Notes: generated by a model not told the origin, from the letters alone. 64,000 nucleotides of DNA from Billgrantia antri (GCF_019430905.1 NZ_JAHYCA010000001.1:729095-793094), one strand, 5' to 3'. Positions 26,559 through 37,720 are shown, counted from the stretch's first letter. Translations and numbers: made by a program.

Positions 26559-27707
26559 ATGAGCGCCCTCGTTTATCTCGACTATGCCGCCACCACCCCG
26601 GTCGATCCCCGGGTCGCCGAGGCGATGAGCCGCTATCTCACCCTCGACGGCACCTTCGCCAATCCCGCTTCGCGCAGCCACATGCTCGGCTGGCAGGCGG
26701 AGCAGGCGGTGGAGAGCGCACGCCGCCAGGTCGCCGACCTGATCGCGGCTGACCCACGCGAGATCGTATGGACCAGCGGCGCGACCGAAGCCGACAATCT
26801 GGCATTGATCGGCTTCATGCGTGCCAACCGTGAGCGCGGCCGCCATCTGGTGACCTCCGTCATCGAGCACAAGGCAGTGGTGGATACCGCCACGGCGCTC
26901 GAACAGGAAGGCTTCGAGGTGACCTGGCTGCAACCGGGACGCGACGGTCGCATCAGCCCCGCGCAGCTGCGCGAGGCGATGCGCTCCGATACCGTGCTGG
27001 TGTCGCTGATGGCGGTGAATAACGAACTGGGCTGCATCCACGACCTGGCGGCACTGGCCGAGGTCGCTCATGCCGGTGGCGCAACGTTCCATGTCGATGC
27101 CGCCCAGGGCGTCGGGCGCATCGACCTCGACGTAGACCGTCTGGGCGTCGATCTGATGTCGCTCTCGGGGCACAAGGTCTACGGTCCCAAGGGTATCGGC
27201 GCGCTTTACGTGCGACGCAGCCCGGACCTGCGCATCGAGCCGCTGATCCACGGCGGCGGGCATGAGCGCGGCATGCGCTCCGGCACCCTGGCCACCCACC
27301 AGATCGTCGGCATGGGCGAAGCCTTCCACCTGGCCGCAGCCGAGGGCGAAGCCGACCAGGCGCGCATCCTGACGCTGCGGAACCGTCTGCTCGACGGGCT
27401 GTCGGAGCTGGACGGGATACACCGCAATACCGCCATCGAGGTGGCGGTGCCCAATATTCTTAACCTGGCCTTCGAGGGCGTGGATGGCGAGTCGCTGCTG
27501 ATGGCGCTGCGCAGCGTTGCCGTATCGACCGGCTCGGCATGCAATTCCGCCAGCGTCGAGCCATCCTATGTATTGAAGGGCATCGGCATACCGCGCTCGT
27601 TGGCTCTGGCCTCGCTACGCTTCAGTTTCGGCCGCTTCACCACCGAGGCCGATGTCGATGCGGCGCTCGAGGCGCTGCATCATGCCCTTCCGGGCCTGCG
27701 ACGCTAG
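26559..27707 (+). CDS. iscS: Cysteine desulfurase IscS, C-terminally short
   Basis: This 382-residue PLP enzyme mobilises sulfur from cysteine. ATG 26559 is chosen because it gives Lys206 (SGHKVYGPKG) as the PLP lysine and Cys328 (STGSACNS) as the persulfide cysteine, the same numbers as E. coli IscS. Another in-frame ATG at 26520 overlaps the iscR stop but would add 13 residues. The protein ends at GRFTTEADVDAALEALHHAL plus four residues, about 20 residues shorter than E. coli IscS, whose C-terminus contacts IscU. No iscU follows. It still looks catalytically complete. Confidence 0.94.
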   Translation: MSALVYLDYAATTPVDPRVAEAMSRYLTLDGTFANPASRSHMLGWQAEQAVESARRQVADLIAADPREIVWTSGATEADNLALIGFMRANRERGRHLVTSVIEHKAVVDTATALEQEGFEVTWLQPGRDGRISPAQLREAMRSDTVLVSLMAVNNELGCIHDLAALAEVAHAGGATFHVDAAQGVGRIDLDVDRLGVDLMSLSGHKVYGPKGIGALYVRRSPDLRIEPLIHGGGHERGMRSGTLATHQIVGMGEAFHLAAAEGEADQARILTLRNRLLDGLSELDGIHRNTAIEVAVPNILNLAFEGVDGESLLMALRSVAVSTGSACNSASVEPSYVLKGIGIPRSLALASLRFSFGRFTTEADVDAALEALHHALPGLRR

Positions 27708-27743
27708 TCGTCGCCCAGCCACTTTCGCTGCAGGAGAATGCAC

Positions 27744-28070
27744 ATGGCGCACCTTTCCATCACCACCAACGCCGCCGAGCAGATCCAGCGAGTGCTGGAG
27801 GAACGCGGCCACGGCCTGGGCCTGCGCGTCTCGGTCAAGCCCAGCGGCTGCTCCGGCTATAGCTACGTGCTCGACTTTGCCGACGAGGCCGCCAATGACG
27901 ACGCGGTCTTCAAGGAGCACGGCGTCACCGTCTTCGTCACCCCCGAGGCGCTGCCCATGCTAGATGGCAGCGAAGTCGATTACGTGTCGGAGGGGCTCAA
28001 TCGCTTCTTCCGCTTCAACAACCCCAACGTCAAGGACCAGTGTGGGTGCGGCGAAAGCTTCACCGTCTGA
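27744..28070 (+). CDS. iscA: A-type iron-sulfur carrier IscA
   Basis: This 108-residue A-type carrier has the three conserved cysteines Cys36 (GCSGYSY), Cys100 and Cys102 (QCGCGESF). ATG 27744 lies seven bases after CAGGAG. It delivers Fe-S clusters to target proteins. It follows iscS directly, with no iscU, hscB, hscA or fdx between or after. Whether it is IscA or the related ErpA cannot be settled by eye; position favours IscA. Confidence 0.9.
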   Translation: MAHLSITTNAAEQIQRVLEERGHGLGLRVSVKPSGCSGYSYVLDFADEAANDDAVFKEHGVTVFVTPEALPMLDGSEVDYVSEGLNRFFRFNNPNVKDQCGCGESFTV

Positions 28071-28228
28071 AGAAAAATTGTACAAGCGTCTGCGCGGGCA
28101 AATCGCTGCGCTGCGTGCGCCTTGCGACCCACAGGGATATGGGAAGTGCGATGGTTCGTCGGGAACGCACCCAGCCGCCTCACTCCGCTCGCCGACCTGT
28201 GCAGCGTTTCTTTCCGCAGGGGTGACGA

Positions 28229-28258
28229 TTGTTCAACGGCCGTCGGCAGCGGTATACT
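28229..28258 (+). promoter_or_regulatory. Candidate ndk promoter
   Basis: TTGTTC (28229-28234) and TATACT (28253-28258) are separated by 18 bp. It lies in the 346-bp gap between iscA and ndk, so ndk probably has its own promoter. Transcription would start about 70 bp before a long hairpin. Confidence 0.55.
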
Positions 28259-28335
28259 CTGCGCCCACAGATTCCTCGCGCTGACGCGCCGCGTGCGGCA
28301 TTCCCGGCTCGCGGGGACGAACGCATCCAGATCCG

Positions 28336-28385
28336 TAGCGCCACGCCGTACCGACCCGCCTGCGGGTGGGTACGGCGTGGCGCTA
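28336..28385. repeat. Long inverted repeat upstream of ndk
   Basis: A perfect 17-bp inverted repeat (TAGCGCCACGCCGTACC at 28336-28352 and its complement at 28369-28385) encloses a smaller one (ACCCGC/GCGGGT, 28354-28359 and 28362-28367). The whole 50 bp folds into one hairpin 32 bp before the ndk start. No T run follows, so it is not a standard terminator. It may be a REP-like element or an mRNA-stabilising structure. The rest of the iscA-ndk gap shows no gene. Confidence 0.8.
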
Positions 28386-28416
28386 TCACCTACCCATGTC
28401 AACGGAGACAGGCCAC

Positions 28417-28842
28417 ATGGCAACCGAACGCACCCTTTCCATCATCAAGCCCGACGCCGTCGCCAAGAATGCCATCGGCGAGATCATCTCCCGCTTCGAG
28501 AAAGCCGGTCTCAAGGTGATCGCCGCCAAGATGCTGCAGCTCTCCGAAGAGCAGGCCGGCGGCTTCTACGCCGAGCACAAGGAGCGCCCCTTCTTCAAGG
28601 ATCTGGTGGGTTTCATGACCTCGGGCCCGGTGGTGGTGCAGGTGCTGGAAGGCGACGACGCCATCGCCAAGAACCGTGACCTGATGGGCGCCACCAACCC
28701 CAAGGAAGCCGCCCCGGGAACCATCCGCGCCGACTTCGCCGAGACCATCGACGCCAACGCCGTGCACGGCTCCGACTCGCCGGCTTCCGCCGAGCGTGAA
28801 GTGGCCTATTTCTTCAACAGCGACGAAATCTGCCCGCGCTGA
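28417..28842 (+). CDS. ndk: Nucleoside diphosphate kinase
   Basis: This 141-residue enzyme balances nucleoside triphosphate pools by phosphate transfer through a histidine. The start [15 protein letters not shown] is typical, and the active-site His lies in [20 protein letters not shown] (about residues 115-134). ATG 28417 follows CGGAG. It is full length. A GC-rich hairpin (GCGGGGGC/GCCCCCGC) lies after the stop, before rlmN. Confidence 0.97.
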   Translation: MATERTLSIIKPDAVAKNAIGEIISRFEKAGLKVIAAKMLQLSEEQAGGFYAEHKERPFFKDLVGFMTSGPVVVQVLEGDDAIAKNRDLMGATNPKEAAPGTIRADFAETIDANAVHGSDSPASAEREVAYFFNSDEICPR

Positions 28843-28918
28843 ACCACTCCCGGCCAGCCGGCATTTCGCGGGGGCGCTCCTGCCCCCGCTCTCGTCCCGC
28901 CCCGACCTGCGTGAAATC

Positions 28919-30043
28919 ATGACCGCCACCACCGCCCAACGTAGCAACCTGCTCGGCATGACCCGTGAAGAGATGGAAGAGTTCTTCCTCTCCATCGGCG
29001 AGAAGAAGTTCCGTGCCGCCCAGGTGATGAAGTGGATTCATCACGAGGGCTGCGACGACTTCGCCTCCATGACCAACCTCTCCAAGGCGTTGCGCCAACG
29101 ACTCGCCGAGGTGGCCGAAATTCGCGGCCCCGGGGTGGTCTACGAGGGCACGTCCAGTGACGGCACCCGCAAGTGGGTGCTGGAAGTGGAGGACGGCAGC
29201 TATGTGGAAACGGTGCTGATCCCCGCCGACAACGGCAAGCGCCGCACCCTGTGCGTTTCGTCCCAGGTCGGCTGCTCGCTCGACTGCAGCTTCTGCTCCA
29301 CCGGCAAGCAGGGCTTCCAGCGCAATCTCACCGCCGCCGAGATCATCGGCCAGGTGTGGGTCGCCCAGCGCAGCGTGGGGCCGCGCAAGGATACCGCCAA
29401 TCGTCCCGTCACCAACGTGGTGATGATGGGCATGGGCGAACCGCTGATGAACTACGACAACGTCGTGCCGGCGATGAAGCTGATGCTCGACGACAACGGC
29501 TATGGGCTCTCCAAGCGCCGCGTGACCCTGTCTACCTCGGGCGTGGTCCCGATGCTCGATCGGCTGGGCGACGAGCTCGATGTGAGCCTGGCCATCTCGC
29601 TGCACGCCGCCACCGACGAACTGCGCAGCGAACTGGTGCCGCTCAACCGCAAGTACAACATCCGTACCCTGCTGGACGCCTGCCAGCGCTACCTGGCCAA
29701 GTGCGACGACACGCGCATGATCACCATCGAGTACACGGTGATCAAGGACGTCAACGATCAGCAGGAGCACGCCCGCCAGCTCGCCGAACTGCTGCGCGAA
29801 CTGCCGTGCAAGATCAACCTGATCCCGTTCAACCCCTTCCCCCACTCCGGCTACGAGAAGCCGTCGCGCAACCAGGTGATGCGTTTCCAGCAGTGGCTCT
29901 ACGAACTGGGATACACAGCACCGATCCGCAGCACCCGCGGCGACGACATCGATGCCGCCTGCGGCCAGCTGGTCGGCCGGGTGAAGGACCGCACCCGGCG
30001 CCATGAGCGCTACATCCGCTCGATCCAGATCGACGCCGACTGA
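28919..30043 (+). CDS. rlmN: Dual-specificity 23S rRNA/tRNA adenine-C2 methyltransferase
   Basis: This 374-residue radical SAM enzyme methylates A2503 of 23S rRNA and A37 of some tRNAs. The cluster motif C-x3-C-x2-C is in [20 protein letters not shown] (about 120-140). [12 protein letters not shown] and the C-terminal cysteine in DIDAACGQL, needed for the methyl intermediate, are present. ATG 28919 is chosen from the homologous N-terminus. It overlaps no neighbour and starts the rlmN-pilW-rodZ-ispG-hisS run. Confidence 0.96.
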   Translation: MTATTAQRSNLLGMTREEMEEFFLSIGEKKFRAAQVMKWIHHEGCDDFASMTNLSKALRQRLAEVAEIRGPGVVYEGTSSDGTRKWVLEVEDGSYVETVLIPADNGKRRTLCVSSQVGCSLDCSFCSTGKQGFQRNLTAAEIIGQVWVAQRSVGPRKDTANRPVTNVVMMGMGEPLMNYDNVVPAMKLMLDDNGYGLSKRRVTLSTSGVVPMLDRLGDELDVSLAISLHAATDELRSELVPLNRKYNIRTLLDACQRYLAKCDDTRMITIEYTVIKDVNDQQEHARQLAELLRELPCKINLIPFNPFPHSGYEKPSRNQVMRFQQWLYELGYTAPIRSTRGDDIDAACGQLVGRVKDRTRRHERYIRSIQIDAD

Positions 30044-30176
30044 AGCGGGGGTCGCCTTGACTTCAACCCGTCACGGCGCTTTGATGGACAGGCTTTTTTT
30101 GTCCCTGGGCCGCGCCACTCGGGCGCCAGGCACGCCAGACAACGACAGTACGACAAGGCCCGACCATGAGGATGTC

Positions 30177-30902
30177 ATGACGCGCTCCCCCTATCTGCCA
30201 AGCCGACGCATGCCGCTGGTCGCGATGGCGGTCGTGGCGTTGTGGCTCTCCGGCTGCGCCAGCCAGTCCGGGCAGCAGGTCGATGCGGACCCGGCCGAGG
30301 CCTTCACCGAGCTGGGCATGGCCTACCTCGAGCGCGGCAACCTGCCACGCGCCATGACGGCACTCAACCGCGCCCTGGAACGCGACCCCGAGGATCCCGA
30401 GGCGCTACAGGCCATGGCCATCGTCTACCAGCGCCAGGGTGAACGGGAGCAGGCCGAGCGGATGTTTCAGCAGGCCATCGCGGCCGATCCGGACAACAGC
30501 CGGGCGCGCAACAACTATGCCGCCTTTCTCTACGAACAGGGCCAGGCACGTCGCGCCTGCGAACAGCTAGAGCTGGCCTCCCAGGATGTCCGCTACGCCA
30601 ACCGCGCTCAGCTGTTCGCCAACCTGGGACAGTGCCGATGGGAACTCGGCGAGATCGAGCAGGCACGCCAGAGCCTGGCGCGGGCCCGCAGCCTCGACCC
30701 GCGCGACCCGAGAAGCTACTTCACCCTCGCTGCGCTGGAGCTGGAGCAGGGCAACCCGGAGCGCGCCCAGCAGCAGCTGGAGATCTTCGTCGGGCTTGCC
30801 GGCATGACGCCCAACGCCCGGGCGTTGGCCCAGCAGATCGCCGCCAGCAGACCGGACACGACCGTCACCCCCGGCGCCGATACGCAACGTGACGCACCCT
30901 GA
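30177..30902 (+). CDS. pilW: Type IV pilus pilotin lipoprotein (PilW/PilF), TPR
   Basis: This 241-residue lipoprotein has a signal peptide and a lipobox LSGC with Cys27. Several TPR units follow (AFTELGMAYLERGNLPRAMT, then further repeats to about 215). PilW/PilF is needed to assemble the PilQ secretin in the outer membrane. ATG 30177 follows TGAGGATG. The place between rlmN and rodZ matches the conserved gammaproteobacterial order. Confidence 0.93.
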   Translation: MTRSPYLPSRRMPLVAMAVVALWLSGCASQSGQQVDADPAEAFTELGMAYLERGNLPRAMTALNRALERDPEDPEALQAMAIVYQRQGEREQAERMFQQAIAADPDNSRARNNYAAFLYEQGQARRACEQLELASQDVRYANRAQLFANLGQCRWELGEIEQARQSLARARSLDPRDPRSYFTLAALELEQGNPERAQQQLEIFVGLAGMTPNARALAQQIAASRPDTTVTPGADTQRDAP

Positions 30903-30932
30903 TCAACGACTTTAGACGAAGGATGCTCAGCC

Positions 30933-31910
30933 ATGAGCGACAATCAAGACATCGATGCCGTCGGCTTCACATCCTCGGCCTCTCCCGGGGAGCTGCTGCG
31001 CCGTGAGCGCGAAACGCAAGGGCTGAGCCGAGAGGAAGTCGCCACGGCATTGAACCTCCGCCCCGCCGTCGTCACCGGCATGGAGGAGGACAGCTACGAA
31101 CAGGTACCGGTGGCCACCTATCGCCGGGGCTACCTGCGCGCCTATGCCCGCCTGCTGGGCATGGACGACCGCCCCGTGCTGCAGGCCTACGCCGATCGCT
31201 TCGGCAGCCAGGAGAACGAGCAGCGGGTGACGCCGGTTCAGGTGACCAAGCCGCCGTCGCGCATCGGCGCCTGGCTGTTCAAGCTGGTCACCCTGCTGGT
31301 CATCGCCGGTCTGATCGGCCTGACCCTGGTGTGGTGGCAGAGCCGCGACGGCAACGAGCCGCCGGCCGTCGACGCCAGCGGTCCGGTTTCGGTCGAAACG
31401 CTGGATGGCACCACCACCATCGAGGAAGAGCCGGCCCCCGAGGTCGAGGACGCCCTGCCGCCGCTTCCCGAGGAAGGCATCGATCCGCTCGATGGCGAGA
31501 CCCCGGCACCGGCCAGCGAAGTCGACCCGACCGGCGCCGAGCTGATCGCAGGCATGGTCGAGGAAACACCGGTCACGCAGGGCGAGACCAGCGTGGAGGC
31601 GCCCGCGGAGCAGCCGAACACGGTCGAGGAGGAGCCGGAGGTCGCCGAGACAGCACCGCCCGCCGACCGCACCGAGCTGCAGTTGACCTTCAACGAGCAA
31701 TCGTGGACCGAGATCTTCGACGCCAACAATCGGCGTGTTTTCGTCGGTCTCCAGGAACCTGGCACCACGGCAACCGTCGAAGGGGAGCCCCCCTTCCGCC
31801 TGACCATCGGCAATGCCACCGGCGTCGAGCTGAGTTGGGCCGGCGAACGCGTCGACCTCTCCGCACGCGCCGGGGCCAACAACGTCGCCCGATTCACCCT
31901 GGGAGAGTGA
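30933..31910 (+). CDS. rodZ: Cell-shape protein RodZ
   Basis: This 325-residue protein has an N-terminal XRE-like HTH (about 15-80: [34 protein letters not shown]), which in RodZ binds MreB rather than DNA. One transmembrane helix lies near 112-132 ([20 protein letters not shown]). An acidic, Pro/Glu/Thr-rich periplasmic linker leads to a C-terminal beta domain (DUF4115). It links the MreB cytoskeleton to the wall machinery. Stop codon and ispG ribosome-binding site overlap. Confidence 0.94.
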   Translation: MSDNQDIDAVGFTSSASPGELLRRERETQGLSREEVATALNLRPAVVTGMEEDSYEQVPVATYRRGYLRAYARLLGMDDRPVLQAYADRFGSQENEQRVTPVQVTKPPSRIGAWLFKLVTLLVIAGLIGLTLVWWQSRDGNEPPAVDASGPVSVETLDGTTTIEEEPAPEVEDALPPLPEEGIDPLDGETPAPASEVDPTGAELIAGMVEETPVTQGETSVEAPAEQPNTVEEEPEVAETAPPADRTELQLTFNEQSWTEIFDANNRRVFVGLQEPGTTATVEGEPPFRLTIGNATGVELSWAGERVDLSARAGANNVARFTLGE

Positions 31911-31915
31911 TACCT

Positions 31916-33031
31916 ATGCATTCCCCGTCGCCCATCGTTCGTCGCAAGTCGCGCCAGATCCATGTCGGCAAAGTACCGGTCGGGGGTGATGCCCCGATCT
32001 CGGTGCAGAGCATGACCAACACCGACACGCTGGACGTCGCCGCCACCGTGGCGCAGATCGAACGGCTGGAGGCCGCCGGAGCCGACATCGTGCGTGTCTC
32101 GGTGCCGACCATGGACGCAGCCGAGGCCTTCGGCCGCATCAAGCGTCAGGTCAACGTGCCGCTGGTGGCCGACATTCACTTCGACTACAAGATCGCCCTA
32201 CGCGTCGCCGAGCTCGGCGTCGACTGCCTGCGCATCAACCCCGGTAACATCGGCAAGGAGGAACGCGTACGTGCCGTGGTCGCCGCCGCTCGCGACAATG
32301 ACATCCCGATCCGCATCGGCGTCAATGCCGGCTCGCTGGAGAAGGAGCTGCAGCGCAAGTACGGCGAGCCGACGCCGGAAGCACTGGTGGAATCGGCAAT
32401 GCGCCATATCGACCATCTCGACCGCCTCGACTTCCAGGAGTACAAGGTCAGCGTCAAGGCCAGCGACGTGTTCATGGCCGTGGCCGCCTACCGCCAGCTG
32501 GCCGGGCTGATCGAGCAACCTTTGCACCTCGGCATCACCGAGGCCGGTGGGCTGCGTTCGGGTACCGTCAAGTCCTCCATCGGTCTTGGCATGCTGCTGA
32601 TGGACGGCATCGGCGACACGATACGCGTATCGCTCGCCGCCGACCCGGTGGAAGAGGTCAAGGTCGGCTACGACATGCTCAAGAGCCTCCGCCTGCGCAG
32701 CAAGGGCATCAATTTCATCGCCTGCCCCAGCTGCTCGCGCCAGAATTTCGACGTCATCGGTACCATGAACGCCCTCGAAGAGCGCCTCGAGGACATCATG
32801 ACGCCGCTCGACGTCTCGGTGATCGGCTGCGTCGTCAACGGTCCCGGTGAGGCCAAGGAGAGCGACATCGGCCTGACCGGCGGCAGCCCCGCCAACCTCG
32901 TCTACATCGACGGCAAGCCGGCCTCCAAGCTGCGTAACGATCGCCTGGTCGACGATCTCGAGTCCCTGATCCGCGAGAAGGTACGCGAGAAGGAGCAGGC
33001 CGAAAAGAACGTGATCGCCCGCGAGGCCTGA
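31916..33031 (+). CDS. ispG: 4-hydroxy-3-methylbut-2-enyl diphosphate synthase
   Basis: This 371-residue [4Fe-4S] enzyme of the MEP isoprenoid pathway has the cluster cysteines in ACPSCSRQ and [10 protein letters not shown]. The N-terminal TIM-barrel blocks ([32 protein letters not shown]) are intact. ATG 31916 is preceded by GGGAGAG, which overlaps the rodZ stop. It depends on Fe-S supply from the isc genes nearby. Confidence 0.97.
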   Translation: MHSPSPIVRRKSRQIHVGKVPVGGDAPISVQSMTNTDTLDVAATVAQIERLEAAGADIVRVSVPTMDAAEAFGRIKRQVNVPLVADIHFDYKIALRVAELGVDCLRINPGNIGKEERVRAVVAAARDNDIPIRIGVNAGSLEKELQRKYGEPTPEALVESAMRHIDHLDRLDFQEYKVSVKASDVFMAVAAYRQLAGLIEQPLHLGITEAGGLRSGTVKSSIGLGMLLMDGIGDTIRVSLAADPVEEVKVGYDMLKSLRLRSKGINFIACPSCSRQNFDVIGTMNALEERLEDIMTPLDVSVIGCVVNGPGEAKESDIGLTGGSPANLVYIDGKPASKLRNDRLVDDLESLIREKVREKEQAEKNVIAREA

Positions 33032-33059
33032 GCGGCCGTCGACCATCAAGGAGCCCCCG

Positions 33060-34367
33060 TTGAGCAAGCCCGAAAGTCGCAAGAAAAAGATCCAGGCCAT
33101 TCGTGGCATGAACGACCTGCTGCCGGGCCAGTCGGCCCGGTGGCAATATTTCGAAGGTACCGTCCAGGCGCTGATGAAGCGCTACGGCTACGCCGAGATC
33201 CGCACGCCCATCGTCGAGCAGACCGCCCTGTTCGCACGCTCCATCGGCGAGGTCACCGATATCGTCGAGAAGGAGATGTACACCTTCGACGATCGCAACG
33301 GCGACAGCCTCACTCTGCGCCCCGAGGGTACGGCGAGCTGCGTGCGCGCGGCCATGGAGCACGGCCTGCTGCACAACCAGACCCAGCGGTTGTGGTACCA
33401 GGGTCCGATGTTTCGTCACGAGCGCCCGCAAAAGGGCCGCTACCGGCAGTTCCATCAGGTCGGCCTGGAAGCCTTCGGCCTGGAAGGGCCTGACATCGAT
33501 GCCGAGGTGATCCTGCTCTCCGCCCGCCTGTGGCAAGAACTGGGGCTCATCGAACATGTCACCCTGGAGCTCAACTCGCTGGGCTCCAACGAGGCCCGCG
33601 CCGCCTACCGCGACAAGCTGGTGGCCTACTTCGAGCAGCATCGCGACCAGCTCGACGAGGACTCGCTGCGCCGCCTGACGAGCAATCCGCTGCGTATCCT
33701 CGACTCCAAGAACCCCGACATGGCGCCGATGCTGGCCGACGCGCCCCGGCTGATGGATCATCTCGACGACGCCTCGCGCGAGCACTTCGAGCAGCTCACC
33801 GCCCTGCTCGAGGCCGCCGGCATCGACTATGTCATCAACCCACGCCTGGTACGCGGCCTCGACTACTACTGTCGCACCGTGTTCGAGTGGACCACCACCG
33901 CGCTGGGTAGCCAGGGCACCGTGTGTGCCGGCGGCCGCTACGACGGCCTGGTCGAGCAGCTCGGCGGCAAGCCGACCCCCGCGGTGGGCTTCGCCATGGG
34001 CATCGAGCGCCTGATCCTGCTGCTCGAGACCTTGGAGCTGGTGCCCGAAGCCGCGCTCGACGAACTGGACCTCTACGTGCTGCCCATGGATGATGGCGCC
34101 ACCGCCCAGGCCATGCTGCTCGCCGAAAGAATCCGCAGCGAGTTGCCCGACCTGCGCCTGCAGCTGCACTGTGGCGGCGGCAGCTTCAAGAGCCGCATCA
34201 AGAAGGCCGACCGCAGCGGCGCTCGGCTGGCGCTGCTGCTGGGCGAGGATGAACTGGCCCACGGCCGCGTGACGCTGAAATTCCTGCGCGAGGAGCGCGA
34301 TCAGCTGAGCCTGGCCCAGGATGCCCTGGCCGAGGCGCTCACTTCGCTGATGGACGAGTGCGCCTGA
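33060..34367 (+). CDS. hisS: Histidyl-tRNA synthetase
   Basis: This 435-residue class II synthetase has motif 2 ([23 protein letters not shown] region, about 112-134), the histidine-A motif [14 protein letters not shown], and motif 3 [11 protein letters not shown]-terminal anticodon-binding domain follows. Translation starts at TTG 33060, with AAGGAG seven bases upstream; no ATG fits the conserved N-terminus. It follows ispG by 28 bp. Confidence 0.97.
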   Translation: MSKPESRKKKIQAIRGMNDLLPGQSARWQYFEGTVQALMKRYGYAEIRTPIVEQTALFARSIGEVTDIVEKEMYTFDDRNGDSLTLRPEGTASCVRAAMEHGLLHNQTQRLWYQGPMFRHERPQKGRYRQFHQVGLEAFGLEGPDIDAEVILLSARLWQELGLIEHVTLELNSLGSNEARAAYRDKLVAYFEQHRDQLDEDSLRRLTSNPLRILDSKNPDMAPMLADAPRLMDHLDDASREHFEQLTALLEAAGIDYVINPRLVRGLDYYCRTVFEWTTTALGSQGTVCAGGRYDGLVEQLGGKPTPAVGFAMGIERLILLLETLELVPEAALDELDLYVLPMDDGATAQAMLLAERIRSELPDLRLQLHCGGGSFKSRIKKADRSGARLALLLGEDELAHGRVTLKFLREERDQLSLAQDALAEALTSLMDECA

Positions 34368-34402
34368 ACGAACCGCATTTTGCTGTGTAAAGGAGACCGC
34401 CC

Positions 34403-35047
34403 GTGGCGGAGCTGAGAACCGAAGAAGAGCAGCTGGAAGCCATCAAGCGCTGGTGGAAGGAGAACGGCACGTCGCTGATCGCCGGAGTCGCCATCGCCAT
34501 CGCCGGCGTGGTGGGCTGGAATACCTGGCAGAGCTATCAGGACAACCAGGCGGAAGCGGCCTCGATGCGCTATCAGCAGCTGGTCAGCCTGGCCGACAGT
34601 GACAACGTCGATGAGGCCCGCGGCCTGATCAGCGAGATCACCGATCAACACGGCCGCACGCTCTACGCCGACCTGGCACGCCTGATCGACGCCAGCCTCG
34701 CCGTGGAAGAGGGCGACCTGGACGCGGCCCGTCAGGCGCTCGAGGGCGTGATCGAAGCCAGCGACCGTCCCTACGTTCAGGGCTTGGCCCGTCTGCGCCT
34801 GGCCCGGCTGCAGGTGGCCGACGGAGAGGCCGAGGCCGCGCTCGATACCCTGGCGCGAGACGTACCCGCCTCCCTGACCGCCCAGCAGGCCGACGTGCGC
34901 GGCGATGCGCTGCGTGCCCTGGGCCGCGACGACGAAGCCCGCCAGGCTTGGCAAGAGGCCCTCGCGGTCGCCGAACAACGTAACCAGCCGATCTATGGCG
35001 TCCAGCTGAAGCTCGACGACCTGGGTGCCGAAGAGGCCATGCTATGA
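34403..35047 (+). CDS. yfgM: YfgM-family inner-membrane TPR protein
   Basis: This 214-residue protein starts at GTG 34403, with AAAGGAGA upstream. A transmembrane helix (about 25-42, SLIAGVAIAIAGVVGWNTW) anchors a periplasmic TPR-like domain. YfgM partners PpiD at the Sec translocon. It overlaps bamB by 4 bp (ATGA), so translation is coupled. Confidence 0.93.
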   Translation: MAELRTEEEQLEAIKRWWKENGTSLIAGVAIAIAGVVGWNTWQSYQDNQAEAASMRYQQLVSLADSDNVDEARGLISEITDQHGRTLYADLARLIDASLAVEEGDLDAARQALEGVIEASDRPYVQGLARLRLARLQVADGEAEAALDTLARDVPASLTAQQADVRGDALRALGRDDEARQAWQEALAVAEQRNQPIYGVQLKLDDLGAEEAML

Positions 35048-36210
35048 AGATGACACTCGCACGCAAGTTCAACCTCGCCCTGACGGCGACCCTGGCCCTT
35101 GGCCTGTTGGCCGGCTGTGCCAACAAGGCGGAGCCGCGCTACAGCCCCAAGGAACTCAAGCGCTTCGACGCCCGCGTCGAGCTTGAAAGCGACTGGCGCC
35201 AACAGGTCGGCAAAGGGCTCGGTCGGGCCACCTACCCCATCACGCCGTCGCTGGATAGCGGCGTGATCTATGCCGCCGACGAGCGCGGCCGGGTCATGGC
35301 GGTGGAGGCTCAGAGCGGCGAGCGTCGCTGGCAGATCGACCTCGAGGTCGGCGTCTCCAGCGGCCTGACCGCCGTGGCCGGGCAGGTCTATCTCGGTACC
35401 CGCAACGGCGAGGTGCTGGCGCTGAGCCAGGCCGACGGCGACGTCAGCTGGCGCACCCGAGTCTCCAGCGAAGTGCTCGCTCCGCCGCAGCCCAACCAGC
35501 AACTGCTCATCGTGCAGAGCGTGGACGGCACCGTGACGGCGCTGGACCGGCTCAGCGGACGTGAGCGCTGGGTACATACCACCACCGAGCCCGCCCTCAC
35601 CCTGCGCGGCACCGGCACCCCCATGGTGATCGACCCGGTCACCTTCGCCGGCTTCGCCAACGGTCGCCTGGTCACGCTGGACAACCGCAACGGCCAGCCG
35701 CTATGGGAGCGACGCATCGCCGTGCCGCGCGGACGCAGCGAGATCGATCGCATGGTCGACCTGGGTGGACAGCCGGTGCTGACCCCCGACGGGCGGCTTT
35801 TCGTGACCAGCTACAACGGTCGCCTGGTGGCACTGGAAGCGCCCAGCGGCGAGGTCCTGTGGGAGCGCGAGCACTCCGGCTACCACACGCCGGTGCTGGT
35901 GGGCGACCGCCTCTTCGCAGTCAACGAAGCCAGCCACGTGATCGCCTTCGATGCGCACAGCGGCGAAGAGCTGTGGCGCAACCGCGACCTCGAGGGCCGC
36001 TGGCTGACCGCCCCCGCCTTCGCCGATGGCAACCTGGTGCTGGGTGATTTCGAAGGCTACCTGCACCTGATCGACACCCAGGACGGCCGTTTCTCGGCAC
36101 GGACGAAGATCGACGGCTCCGGCATCAGCCTGCGCCCGGTCACCGATTCCCGCCGCATCTACGTGCTGGCCAACGACGGTCGCCTCGAGGCCCTGGAAGT
36201 CAATCGATGA
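35044..36210 (+). CDS. bamB: Outer-membrane assembly lipoprotein BamB
   Basis: This 388-residue lipoprotein has a signal peptide with lipobox LAGC (Cys25). A beta-propeller of PQQ-like repeats follows ([48 protein letters not shown]). BamB helps the BAM complex insert outer-membrane proteins. It overlaps yfgM upstream and der downstream by ATGA, forming a tight hisS-yfgM-bamB-der run. Confidence 0.95.
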   Translation: MKMTLARKFNLALTATLALGLLAGCANKAEPRYSPKELKRFDARVELESDWRQQVGKGLGRATYPITPSLDSGVIYAADERGRVMAVEAQSGERRWQIDLEVGVSSGLTAVAGQVYLGTRNGEVLALSQADGDVSWRTRVSSEVLAPPQPNQQLLIVQSVDGTVTALDRLSGRERWVHTTTEPALTLRGTGTPMVIDPVTFAGFANGRLVTLDNRNGQPLWERRIAVPRGRSEIDRMVDLGGQPVLTPDGRLFVTSYNGRLVALEAPSGEVLWEREHSGYHTPVLVGDRLFAVNEASHVIAFDAHSGEELWRNRDLEGRWLTAPAFADGNLVLGDFEGYLHLIDTQDGRFSARTKIDGSGISLRPVTDSRRIYVLANDGRLEALEVNR

Positions 36211-37610
36211 CACCCGTGATTGCCCTGGTCGGCCGCCCCAACGTGGGCAAGTCGACCTTGTTCAACCGCCTGACCCGTAGCCGCGATGCCCTGGTGGCGG
36301 ATTTCCCCGGCCTCACCCGCGACCGCAAGTACGGTAACGGCATGCTCGGCGACAAGGCCTATACGGTGATCGATACCGGCGGCATCAGTGGCGACGAGGA
36401 GGGTATCGATGCCGCCATGGCCGAGCAGTCGCTGGCGGCCATCGACGAAGCCGACATCGTGCTGTTCATGGTCGACGCCCGGGCCGGCCTGCAGGTAGCC
36501 GACGAGGCTATCGCCAACCACCTGCGGGTCAACCAGAAGAAGACCTGGCTCGTCGTCAACAAGACCGACGGTCTGGAAGAGCACTCGGCCATGGCCGACT
36601 TCTGGGCCCTGGGCCTGGGCGACCCCCGCCCCATCGCCGCTGCCCACGGCCGCAACGTCACCAGCCTGATCGAGGAAGTGCTCTCCCCCTTCCCCGAGCG
36701 CGACCTGAGCATTCCGGCGGATACCGGCACCAAGGGCATCCGCATCGGCGTCATCGGCCGGCCCAACGTCGGCAAGTCGACCTTGGTCAACCGCCTGCTC
36801 GGCGAGGAGCGGGTGGTGGTCTTCGACGAAGCCGGCACCACCCGTGACGCCATCGAGATCCCCTTCGAGCGCCGCGGCAAGCCCTACGTGCTGATCGATA
36901 CCGCCGGCGTGCGGCGACGCAAGAACGTCAGCGAGATCGCTGAAAAGTTCTCGATCATCAAGACGCTGGAGGCGATCAAGGAGTGCCACGTCGCGATCAT
37001 GGTGCTCGATGCCCGCTCGGGACTGGTCGAGCAGGACCTGCACCTGCTCGACTACGTACTGACTACAGGTCGCGCGCTGGTGCTGGCGGTGAACAAGTGG
37101 GACGGCCTGGAGCAGGAGGCCAAGGAGAAGATGCGCGCTGAGATCAAGCGCCGCCTGGGCTTCGCCGACTACGCCGAGCTGCACTTCATCTCGGCGCTGC
37201 ACGGCACCGCTGTCGGCGACCTCTATCCATCGATCGAGCGCGCCTTCGCTTCGGCCAACAGCCACTGGTCGACCAACCGGCTCACCACCCTGCTGCAAGA
37301 TGCCGTCAGCCAGCACCCGCCGCCGCTGGTCCACGGCCGCCGGATCAAGCTGCGCATGGCCCACCAGGGCGGCAGCAATCCGCCGATCATCGTCGTCCAT
37401 GGCAACCAGACCGAGGCCCTGCCCGAGGCCTACAAGCGCTTCTTGACCAACACCTTCCGCAAGGTGCTGAAGGTCAAGGGCACGCCGATCCGCTTCGAGT
37501 TTCGCTCCGGCAGGAACCCGTTCGATCCATTGGCCGGTGCCAGCGACCGGGAGAAAGCCAAGCAGCGCGAACTGGGGCGCACCCGCGCCGCCCGCAACAA
37601 ACGTCGTTAA
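36207..37610 (+). CDS. der: Ribosome-assembly GTPase Der (EngA)
   Basis: This 467-residue protein has two tandem GTPase domains, each with GRPNVGKST (about 8-16 and 187-195), DTGG/DTAG switch motifs and NKxD (VNKTD, VNKWD). A C-terminal KH-like domain ([14 protein letters not shown]) binds rRNA. It works in 50S subunit assembly. The basic C-terminal tail is usual. Confidence 0.97.
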   Translation: MTPVIALVGRPNVGKSTLFNRLTRSRDALVADFPGLTRDRKYGNGMLGDKAYTVIDTGGISGDEEGIDAAMAEQSLAAIDEADIVLFMVDARAGLQVADEAIANHLRVNQKKTWLVVNKTDGLEEHSAMADFWALGLGDPRPIAAAHGRNVTSLIEEVLSPFPERDLSIPADTGTKGIRIGVIGRPNVGKSTLVNRLLGEERVVVFDEAGTTRDAIEIPFERRGKPYVLIDTAGVRRRKNVSEIAEKFSIIKTLEAIKECHVAIMVLDARSGLVEQDLHLLDYVLTTGRALVLAVNKWDGLEQEAKEKMRAEIKRRLGFADYAELHFISALHGTAVGDLYPSIERAFASANSHWSTNRLTTLLQDAVSQHPPPLVHGRRIKLRMAHQGGSNPPIIVVHGNQTEALPEAYKRFLTNTFRKVLKVKGTPIRFEFRSGRNPFDPLAGASDREKAKQRELGRTRAARNKRR

Positions 37611-37720
37611 CCCCTTGTCCAACCCCGGTCGCCAAGGCCGGGCCGTCATCCCCACCGACAGGCCGCCCTGGCCGAGCCCGTACCCCGTTACCGAGCCGCT
37701 TCGTCCCACAGGAGGAGCCG

